Part shown: positions 35,968 through 43,087 of the stretch, piece by piece | How positions within the stretch are numbered: the stretch's first letter is position 1 | Layout of the letters: every line of letters begins with the position of its first letter | Source of the DNA: Flavobacteriales bacterium | GTDB taxonomy: Bacteria > Bacteroidota > Bacteroidia > Flavobacteriales_D > Parvicellaceae | NCBI GenBank assembly: GCA_029251405.1 | Contig: JAQXDK010000026.1 | Span: 1 to 45,663 of the forward strand | DNA length: 45,663 nucleotides | Direction of reading: 5' to 3' | The notes under the pieces: generated by a model | The model's input: only the letters and a program-made list of their open reading frames with translations | Database searches by the model: none | Told to the model about the DNA's origin: nothing | Made by a program: the position numbers and the translations under genes

Positions 35968-36590
35968 AAAATCTATTTGTAATTATCCAGTTATTCTTTT
36001 TTGTTAGTTGTTCAGCACCAGTAAAATCAGAATCTATAAATGAGCCTGAAGAGAAACAGCTAACCGAAAAACAAGATTATGTCTATACCTTAGGTGAAGT
36101 TCTTATCAAATGGACGGCTTTCAAGCATACAGCAAAAGCACAAGTCGGAGGAGCATTTAAATCTGCAGTAGTAAAGGGGTTTACAGAAAGTACCAACTTA
36201 AATACTGCTGTTTCAGGAGTTACCTTTGAAATCCCAGTTAATTCTACAAGTACTAACGATACTATAAGAGATTATAAAATTGTAAATTCTTTTTTTAAAA
36301 CAATGGTTAATACTGATAATATTACTGGAAAAATAATATCCTTAGATAATAATGGAACTGGATTACTAGCTATTAATATGAATAATGTAGAAGTCCAAAA
36401 ATCTTTTTCATGGGAAATGGATCAAACTACAAAAGAAATTTACATCAAAACAGCTATAGATGTATTGAATTGGGGAGCACAATCTTCACTAGACGCACTT
36501 AATGAAGTTTGTTTAGAACAACATACTGGACCAGATGGAAAGAATATATTGTGGCCTAATGTAGATATCACAATAATTGTTGATTTATAA
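35964..36590 (+). CDS. YceI family lipoprotein
   Basis: This 208-residue lipoprotein has the lipobox FVSC near residue 16 and a YceI-like barrel (EVLIKWTAFKHTAKAQVGGAF, VTFEIPVNST, NSFFKTMVNTDNITGKI). It differs from the shorter YceI protein at 14998 by the lipid anchor and length. It probably binds a lipid-like ligand in the envelope. The ATGA overlap with the biotin carrier gene suggests translational coupling, but a shared function is unclear. Its stop abuts the stop of ribE with no gap. Confidence 0.78.
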   Translation: MKNLFVIIQLFFFVSCSAPVKSESINEPEEKQLTEKQDYVYTLGEVLIKWTAFKHTAKAQVGGAFKSAVVKGFTESTNLNTAVSGVTFEIPVNSTSTNDTIRDYKIVNSFFKTMVNTDNITGKIISLDNNGTGLLAINMNNVEVQKSFSWEMDQTTKEIYIKTAIDVLNWGAQSSLDALNEVCLEQHTGPDGKNILWPNVDITIIVDL

Positions 36591-37175
36591 TCAATGCTTA
36601 ATATTTTTTAAAATATACTTTCCTAAAATATCATATTCTATATTAACAAATTCTCCTATTTTTAATTTTCTAAAGTTTGTGTTTTCATAAGTGTAAGGAA
36701 TTATAGCTACTTCTACGAAACCTTTTCCTGAATTAGCAACAGTTAAACTAACCCCGTTTAAACAAAGAGACCCTTTACTAACTATAAGTCTATCGTTAAT
36801 GTTTTTAGATTTAAAACGAATCCTCCAACTGCCATTTTCTTCTGAAATTTCCGAACATTCTATAGTATCATCAATATGCCCTTGCACCATATGTCCATCC
36901 AATCGATCGCCAATTTTCAGGCACCTCTCAAGGTTCAGTAATTGCCCAACTTCTAGATTCCCCATATTGGTTTTTTGAATGGTCTCATGGATAGCTGTTA
37001 CTACATGTTCACTATTATTTTGAGAGATCACCGTTAAGCATACACCGTTGTGTGATACACTTTGATCTATTTTCAGCTCTTTGGATATTTTTGAAGATAT
37101 CGTGAAGTGATGGTTATCACCTTCAATTTCTATGGCTTTTATATTACCAACACTTTCTACAATTCCTGTAAACAT
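36591..37175 (-). CDS. ribE: Riboflavin synthase (alpha subunit)
   Basis: Riboflavin synthase joins two molecules of dimethylribityllumazine to give riboflavin. The 194 residues form two similar lumazine-binding barrels, the first starting MFTGIVESVG and containing VSHNGVCLTV, the second with GHMVQGHID and SLCLNGVSLTV. The length is normal. No FMN riboswitch or other rib genes are visible. It follows the large type B surface protein gene on the same strand with 2 bp between. Confidence 0.93.
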   Translation of the reverse strand: MFTGIVESVGNIKAIEIEGDNHHFTISSKISKELKIDQSVSHNGVCLTVISQNNSEHVVTAIHETIQKTNMGNLEVGQLLNLERCLKIGDRLDGHMVQGHIDDTIECSEISEENGSWRIRFKSKNINDRLIVSKGSLCLNGVSLTVANSGKGFVEVAIIPYTYENTNFRKLKIGEFVNIEYDILGKYILKNIKH

Positions 37176-37177
37176 AT

Positions 37178-39835
37178 TTATTTGTTATTTGTATTAATAT
37201 CTCTGATAAGTTGTAAATGGCCGTTTAATTCCAGTGTTTCAATCCCAAAAAATCTAATAGAATTTATCAGACACTGAAAGTAGTAGGTGCCACTGGGGCA
37301 TTCCAACAAAGTTTCTTGGTGCGTACCGTCCCATTTAAATTCAGGATCTGAAGAATTGAAAACAATTTCTCCCCATCTATTGAGAATATTTAGTTCTATT
37401 TCATCTATATATTTAATCGGTAGTATCGCTTGAAAATAATCGTTATTGTTGTCTTTATTTGGAGTAAAAATATTTGGAAAAAGATATCTTGGACAATTAT
37501 CAAAACAAACCGTATCACTTGGAAAGCTTTCGTTGCTGTATATTAAAGAATCTGTTGCAGTTACGTAGTAACATCCAGCAACTGAGTTGATACCGTTATA
37601 TTGTGACTGGTGTTCGAAGGAGGTGTCATTGATGTCGTTAAAATTATTTATGAGATTAAAATTACTATCTAAAAAGGGTTGGAAATAAAGCGAATAAGAA
37701 ACAGCATCGTCAGAACAGCTGTTGTTTGGATTGGTCCAATTAAGCAGATTCACTTCATTTTCGCAATCTCCTAAAATTTCTATTTGCGGGGGACAAGGTG
37801 GAGTGAAGTCAAAAGGTACGTCACAAACTATCTGTGAAGCATTAATTAAAGGTTTAAAAATACTGCTGTCTTGGTAACTTCCATAAGATTCTATGTAATA
37901 ACAGTACTTTTTTTGGTTGAACAGCCCAGTGTCTATGTAGTAGTAGTTAATAGAAGAGTCTATAAATTGAAATATACCATTTGAAGAATCCCCTCTGTAT
38001 ATGTTGTATTTATAATTTATCCACGGAACATTTTCTGACCAAAACAACTCAATTTGATTATCATTTGGAACGGTTAATGCATGAATACTGCTTGGGGAGT
38101 TACTGAAACCAATAAGACTGTCATTATTGAAATAGCTATAATACAATCCGATTTTATAAATTCTGTTGGTATCTGTTGTATTAATATTACTTACCAAATA
38201 ACTTGACGGCAATTGGTATAAATAGTTTGAGTTAGGAAACTGGTGAATTAAATTTAGATTTTCGTCAGTTACTTCATAATGGTAAGGCCCTTGGTACTGG
38301 TTCGTATCCAACTCAGTAGGAGCAATCCAAAAAAGAGAATCTACACCCAATAAAGAGTCGGTATTTAATACACTAACGTTTGTTATTATGGGAACTTCTT
38401 TTTTTAAGGTGCTACATGAAGTATCAGATGGGCAGCTCTCCAGTAATCCGAAATCATAAATACTTGTAATAAAATAGCAGTAGTTATTCCCTAAAACCAA
38501 ATTATCTGAATCTATAAAAGACGTATCACTAATTGAATTGGTTTGGTGAATTAGCGTTACCCCATAAGAGTATAAATCAGGAGAGTCACAGCAATCCTCG
38601 TTGATATTTATGGTACTGGATTTTTTATAAATATTGTATCCTAATGCATTTGAACAAAATGCTTTGTCCCAAATTAAAAAATTACTATTACCTATAGATT
38701 GAACCTCCAAACCGGTTACTTTAGGAGGCCTCACTTTTATATTAAATGACTCGTAGTCTGAAAGAACAGGTTGCCCATTATCTTCTAATTCAACTAATAT
38801 AGGATAAGAAGAATTTTGTATATGACTGCAAGTTGTAGCCCATTGGAAAATCCCATTAGCTAAACCACTTGTGGCAACAGATGAAAATGTAGCAGGAGAA
38901 TTACTTAAATTAAATGGTAATCCAGAAACTAACAAAGAAACAAAGTCTAAGTTAGAGTCTGTTCCTTGAATATTTATATTTAGGCTATTACCTGCTTCGA
39001 CACAAGTATCGTTAATAGAGCTAATAGACGGGGGATCATTGTTACAATTATTTTTAATGGTTAACTGAACGTCTCTTAATACAGAACCTCTTAAATATCC
39101 GTTTCTCCATTCAGAAATTTTAATAGTAATATTAAATTCTCCAACTACCATAGGATTATTCCAGCAAACAGTTCCGTAAACGGGGTCAATAGTTAAACTA
39201 CCACCACCAATAGCATCAGGAAAAACATAATAATTACCTAAAATTAGAGGATTTGCCCCTGTACCTAGTGGAATTTCTAATTCATATGATAGTGAATCAC
39301 CATCTGGATCATATCCCATAGGATTGTAACAATATGGTTTATTTACACATCCAATAGCAGGGCAAGGGCAATCTGAAAATTGGACGGAGGTATTTCCATT
39401 AGAAACTCCTAAAACAGGGGAAATTATTAAAATCGACTCTAATGCAAAAACGACATCGTCACTATTCCCTCCAGGCCAAATATTTAAAATACCGGCATTT
39501 CTATTAGGATCTTCCATGGATATCCTATGTGTTCCTGAAGATGTAAATGTATGAACTCCAACATAAATATTTTTTTGATGATTGAATGACAAAGGTTGTT
39601 GAGAAACTCGCAAAAGCGTATCCCTTTGACCATAAGGAGCCCCCAAATCAAAATCTAAATACAGTTCCGGTCTATCAGCTCCAGTTGAAGAACCTAAGTC
39701 AGTACAAGTTGTAATGGTAAATTCATAGGTCAATCCAGCAATATGTTTATATGTGATTTCACCTCCTCTATTATGAGAACCTAAAATTGTAATAGGAACC
39801 AATAGTATTACAATATGAAGAAATTTACCTAACAT
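37178..39835 (-). CDS. Large T9SS type B surface protein with Fn3-like repeats
   Basis: This 885-residue exported protein starts with a signal peptide and the block SHNRGGEITYKHIAGLTYEFTI, an N-terminal domain common in gliding-motility-associated proteins of Bacteroidota. A proline-type cysteine cluster DCPCPAIGCVNKPYCYNPMGYDPDGDSLSY follows near 160. Several Fn3-like repeats with WD/CYYI patterns make up 370-780. Residues about 783-885 are a T9SS type B (CHU_C) sorting domain: FPNIFTPNKDNNND, LNILNRWGEIVF, WDG and PSGTYYFQ. It is probably a surface adhesin. Function beyond that is not visible. It is divergent from pdxA. Confidence 0.85.
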   Translation of the reverse strand: MLGKFLHIVILLVPITILGSHNRGGEITYKHIAGLTYEFTITTCTDLGSSTGADRPELYLDFDLGAPYGQRDTLLRVSQQPLSFNHQKNIYVGVHTFTSSGTHRISMEDPNRNAGILNIWPGGNSDDVVFALESILIISPVLGVSNGNTSVQFSDCPCPAIGCVNKPYCYNPMGYDPDGDSLSYELEIPLGTGANPLILGNYYVFPDAIGGGSLTIDPVYGTVCWNNPMVVGEFNITIKISEWRNGYLRGSVLRDVQLTIKNNCNNDPPSISSINDTCVEAGNSLNINIQGTDSNLDFVSLLVSGLPFNLSNSPATFSSVATSGLANGIFQWATTCSHIQNSSYPILVELEDNGQPVLSDYESFNIKVRPPKVTGLEVQSIGNSNFLIWDKAFCSNALGYNIYKKSSTININEDCCDSPDLYSYGVTLIHQTNSISDTSFIDSDNLVLGNNYCYFITSIYDFGLLESCPSDTSCSTLKKEVPIITNVSVLNTDSLLGVDSLFWIAPTELDTNQYQGPYHYEVTDENLNLIHQFPNSNYLYQLPSSYLVSNINTTDTNRIYKIGLYYSYFNNDSLIGFSNSPSSIHALTVPNDNQIELFWSENVPWINYKYNIYRGDSSNGIFQFIDSSINYYYIDTGLFNQKKYCYYIESYGSYQDSSIFKPLINASQIVCDVPFDFTPPCPPQIEILGDCENEVNLLNWTNPNNSCSDDAVSYSLYFQPFLDSNFNLINNFNDINDTSFEHQSQYNGINSVAGCYYVTATDSLIYSNESFPSDTVCFDNCPRYLFPNIFTPNKDNNNDYFQAILPIKYIDEIELNILNRWGEIVFNSSDPEFKWDGTHQETLLECPSGTYYFQCLINSIRFFGIETLELNGHLQLIRDINTNNK

Positions 39836-39860
39836 GATATTGTAAAATTACTGAAAACCA

Positions 39861-39876
39861 ATGTAATCTATTACAT
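39861..39876. promoter_or_regulatory. Perfect palindrome in the divergent region before pdxA
   Basis: ATGTAATCTATTACAT is a perfect 7-bp inverted repeat with a 2-bp spacer. It lies 26 bp from the start of the type B surface protein gene and 53 bp from the pdxA start, inside the shared promoter region. This is the size and symmetry expected for a dimeric repressor or activator site. No regulator gene adjoins. Confidence 0.45.
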
Positions 39877-39928
39877 ATGATTAATATTTAAATAGTTATT
39901 GTAGTATTTTTACAGATAATTATTCAAA

Positions 39929-40918
39929 ATGAAAAACACAATAAAAGTTGGTATTACTTTAGGAGACGCTAATGGAGTAGGCCCTGAGATAATTATTAAA
40001 ACATTTTTAGAAACCAAATCAATAAGAGATACTATTTTCATAGTCTATTCACCTGTTGACGTTATTCAATACTATTTAAAAAATTTAAATTTCACTCTAG
40101 ATCTTAATATTATTGATGCAGTTTCAAATGCAGAATGTGGTAAATTCAATATTATCTCGATAGATTATGAAAGATTTCAATTATCTCCTGGATTCCCAAG
40201 TAAAAAAACTGGGGAACTAGCTTATAGATCTATTGCTGAAGCATCAAAAGATATTTTGAATAATTCAATTAACTGTATAGTTACAGCTCCGATTGATAAA
40301 AATACCATCCAAAATAATAGTTTTTCTTTTCATGGTCATACTGAGTTTTTCACCAGTATTGCTAATAAAAAACAATCATTAATGTTAATGGTGAAAGAAA
40401 AATTAAGAATAGGTATCGTAACTAATCATATTGCTGTTAAAGGAATTTCAGAGGCTTTAACAGAAAAAAAGATAATCAGTAAAATTAATTTATTAAATGA
40501 AACTTTAAAAAGTGATTTTACTATAAATAATCCAAGAATTGCTTTATTGGCTCTTAATCCTCATGCTGGAGACAAAGGTTTAATTGGCAATGAAGAAATA
40601 AACTTGATAAACCCAATTATAAATTCTTTAGATAATGTAAATATTTCTGGCCCATTCCCTGCAGATGGTTTTTTTGCTAGCGGAAAACATCATCTTTATG
40701 ATGGTATACTAGGAATGTATCACGACCAAGGTCTTATTCCTTTTAAAATATTAAGTCAAAATCAGGGAATCAACTTTACTGCTGGGTTACCTTTTGTTAG
40801 AACTTCACCAGACCACGGTACTGCTTATGAAATAGCTGGAAAAAATAAAGCAAACCATCAATCTTTCAAAAATGCTATTGATTTAGCTAAAGAAATATAT
40901 TTGGCCAGGGTTACCTAA
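39929..40918 (+). CDS. pdxA: 4-hydroxythreonine-4-phosphate dehydrogenase
   Basis: PdxA oxidises 4-phosphohydroxy-L-threonine in the DXP-dependent route to pyridoxal phosphate. The 329 residues show TLGDANGVGPEI at the N terminus, TAPIDK, metal ligand histidines in HGHTEFF (about 137), LNPHAGD (212) and YHDQGLIPFK, and the C-terminal TSPDHGTAYEIAGK. The length is typical. It is the only PLP gene here. It is followed after 13 bp by the type B secreted protein gene on the same strand. Confidence 0.94.
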   Translation: MKNTIKVGITLGDANGVGPEIIIKTFLETKSIRDTIFIVYSPVDVIQYYLKNLNFTLDLNIIDAVSNAECGKFNIISIDYERFQLSPGFPSKKTGELAYRSIAEASKDILNNSINCIVTAPIDKNTIQNNSFSFHGHTEFFTSIANKKQSLMLMVKEKLRIGIVTNHIAVKGISEALTEKKIISKINLLNETLKSDFTINNPRIALLALNPHAGDKGLIGNEEINLINPIINSLDNVNISGPFPADGFFASGKHHLYDGILGMYHDQGLIPFKILSQNQGINFTAGLPFVRTSPDHGTAYEIAGKNKANHQSFKNAIDLAKEIYLARVT

Positions 40919-40931
40919 ATTTTAAACTTTT

Positions 40932-42008
40932 ATGTTAATTAGTATTTTAAACTCTAGAAAGTATCTAATGATGATGAAATTTATTTTAAGTCTATTTTTT
41001 TTATTAAATATTTCTTTATCTAACTTTTATTCTCAAACACACCCAAGTAATTTATTTGAAAATGCTGAGCAACTTTGTTTTGATCAGTTACTAACATCTA
41101 ATAATCTTAATGCCAACAGCACTAGTTCTTTTCTAAATGTCAATTTTGATTCTCTTATTTCTTGTTTTGATATTGTTAAGTCTACATTTTATAAGTTCAA
41201 TACTAATGAATTTGGAGGTAATGCAGAACTTTCAATTAATGCTATTTCTTGTACTGGAGATTCCAATATAATTTTTCAAAACTCGATTGAAGTACTTGTT
41301 TTTACATTTGAAAATCAATCAATTTTTTCTAATTTTCAATTGATTGAGACATGTTCTTTAAGTTCTAGTGAAATCATTTTTAGTCTTAATAATCTTTTGC
41401 CTAATCATTCTTATTTTTTGCTTGTAAACGGATACTCTTCTATTGATTCACTTGTCTTGAATTCTGTTTGTAATTATAATTTAAACATTTTAGGTAGTGG
41501 GGTTAAACCTTATTTTTCTGCAGGTAATGATATCTATACTTTTCCAAATTCTGAATTTCAGTTAAATGCCTTTGGACAAGGAACCCCGGTTTGGTATCCG
41601 GATTATTTTTTTGATAGTACTAATTCTTACAACCCCGTTTTAACTCTCGGAGAAACTACTGAATTGCTACTCACTATGGAGGAATTTAATGGTTGTTCAT
41701 ATAAAGACAGTTTAAAAGTTTTCGTCAAAAACCCCTTAGTTTTTCATAATATAATAACACCTAATAATGATGGTATTAATGATATTTGGGTGGTTGATAA
41801 TAGTGAAAATTACCCACAATGTCAGGTCTCAATATTTGATAAAAATGGGGTTTTAATATTTAATAGTATTGGGTATAATAATTTTAAATATTGGGACGGA
41901 TCCCTAAATGGATCTTTCTTACCCGCTGGAACGTATTACTATATTTTTAATTCAGACGCTAACTCCTCCGATGATTTATTTCAAGGGTTCATAACTTTAT
42001 TAAGGTGA
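40932..42008 (+). CDS. T9SS type B secreted protein beside SprF
   Basis: This 358-residue exported protein likely starts at one of three tandem ATGs (40968-40976), giving the signal peptide MKFILSLFFLLN...NFYSQ; a start at 40932 adds 12 residues. The middle part has cysteines in pairs (EQLCFDQ, ISCFDIV, ETCSLSS, SVCNYN) typical of extracellular adhesin-like domains. The C-terminal 90 or so residues are a CHU_C type B sorting domain: ITPNNDGINDIWVV, VSIFDKNGVLIF, WDGSLNG and PAGTYYY. It overlaps the PorP/SprF gene by 4 bp, the usual cargo/translocon pairing. Confidence 0.82.
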   Translation: MLISILNSRKYLMMMKFILSLFFLLNISLSNFYSQTHPSNLFENAEQLCFDQLLTSNNLNANSTSSFLNVNFDSLISCFDIVKSTFYKFNTNEFGGNAELSINAISCTGDSNIIFQNSIEVLVFTFENQSIFSNFQLIETCSLSSSEIIFSLNNLLPNHSYFLLVNGYSSIDSLVLNSVCNYNLNILGSGVKPYFSAGNDIYTFPNSEFQLNAFGQGTPVWYPDYFFDSTNSYNPVLTLGETTELLLTMEEFNGCSYKDSLKVFVKNPLVFHNIITPNNDGINDIWVVDNSENYPQCQVSIFDKNGVLIFNSIGYNNFKYWDGSLNGSFLPAGTYYYIFNSDANSSDDLFQGFITLLR

Positions 42009-42928
42009 GAGTACTTTTTATTATCTATCTTTTTTTACCGTTAAGTTTTTTATCTCAACAAAAGCCTGTTTTTTCCAACTTTCTTGAAACATCCGTTTAT
42101 TTAAATCCCTCAATAGCTTCACCATTAAAAAGTAATTTTTTTATTAATCATAAAATTCAATGGTCTGGTTTTATTGGCGCCCCTAGGGTATTTCTAGCTG
42201 GTTTCCAAAAGCCAATTTTTTTTAATTCAACTAATTCTACCTTTTCAAATATTGGAACTTTATTTCTTTCCGAAAAAGCAGGGGTTTTTAATTCAACCAC
42301 TTTATCAGTTAATTATTCTTATTCTTTTTTATGTAACGATAGACTGAGATGTTCTTTTGGTACTTCATTAAATCTTCAACAAATCTCTGTTGACGTTACT
42401 ACTTTTAACCCTCATCAATCCAATGATCCACTTATTAATAAATCAAGAACAGCTCTTATAAACCCCGACTTCTCATTAGGGCTATTATTCTCTAATAAAA
42501 ATAATTTCTTTGGCCTTAGTGCTACTAATGTTTTAGAAAATAATTGGAAAAACTTGGTAGATAGTCAATTATCTAAAACGGAGTCCAGTATTACATTGCT
42601 TTTAGGCAGGAAATTTCATATTTCTAATTTTGTGTTTTCTCCCACTCTTTTATTAAATAGGTATTCAAAAAACAATACGTTATTACTACTCGCTATAGAT
42701 TTAGAGTACAACAACCTGCTTACCCTGGGGCTCTCTCTTAAAAATGATGATGCAATCCAAAGTAGACTTAAAGTTAACTTGTCATCCAAAATTATGATTA
42801 CTTATGGTTACGAATTTTATTATTCATCTAACGAAATAAATCCAATAAATTCGCATGAATTTTTATTAACATTTCGTTCTTCAATCGTTGAAAAATTAAA
42901 AAGATCAACTATTATTTCTTATTTTTAA
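42005..42928 (+). CDS. PorP/SprF family type IX secretion membrane protein
   Basis: This 307-residue outer-membrane barrel starts at GTG overlapping the previous stop. It has a signal peptide ending LSQQ, then KPVFSNFLETSVYLNPSIASPLKSN and HKIQWSGFIGAPRVFLAGF, the family N-terminal signature (PxY...NPAxxG, QW.G..GAP). Beta strands fill the rest. PorP/SprF proteins hold or export specific type B cargo, such as SprB in Flavobacterium gliding. Here it lies between a type B cargo gene and an SprB-repeat gene. Confidence 0.86.
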   Translation: MRVLFIIYLFLPLSFLSQQKPVFSNFLETSVYLNPSIASPLKSNFFINHKIQWSGFIGAPRVFLAGFQKPIFFNSTNSTFSNIGTLFLSEKAGVFNSTTLSVNYSYSFLCNDRLRCSFGTSLNLQQISVDVTTFNPHQSNDPLINKSRTALINPDFSLGLLFSNKNNFFGLSATNVLENNWKNLVDSQLSKTESSITLLLGRKFHISNFVFSPTLLLNRYSKNNTLLLLAIDLEYNNLLTLGLSLKNDDAIQSRLKVNLSSKIMITYGYEFYYSSNEINPINSHEFLLTFRSSIVEKLKRSTIISYF

Positions 42929-42979
42929 TCCATAAAATTAGGTGTTTCACCAGTTGTTTATCGATTTTTACCCTTATTA

Positions 42980-43012
42980 TTTGATGGTTTTCAACAATTA
43001 TTGGTATTTTTC
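42980..43012 (+). promoter_or_regulatory. Possible promoter of the SprB-repeat gene
   Basis: TTTG (42980-42983) is followed after 21 bases by TATTTTTC (43005-43012), which matches the Bacteroidota consensus except for the last base. It lies 76 bp before the start of the SprB-repeat gene in a 159-bp gap. A second weak candidate is TATGTTTTG near 43063. Confidence 0.3.
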
Positions 43013-43087
43013 CACAAATTAAATGGAACTTTTTAATAATTCTAACGTTATGTTGGTATTAATATGTTTTGTAATAACCTTGAATTG

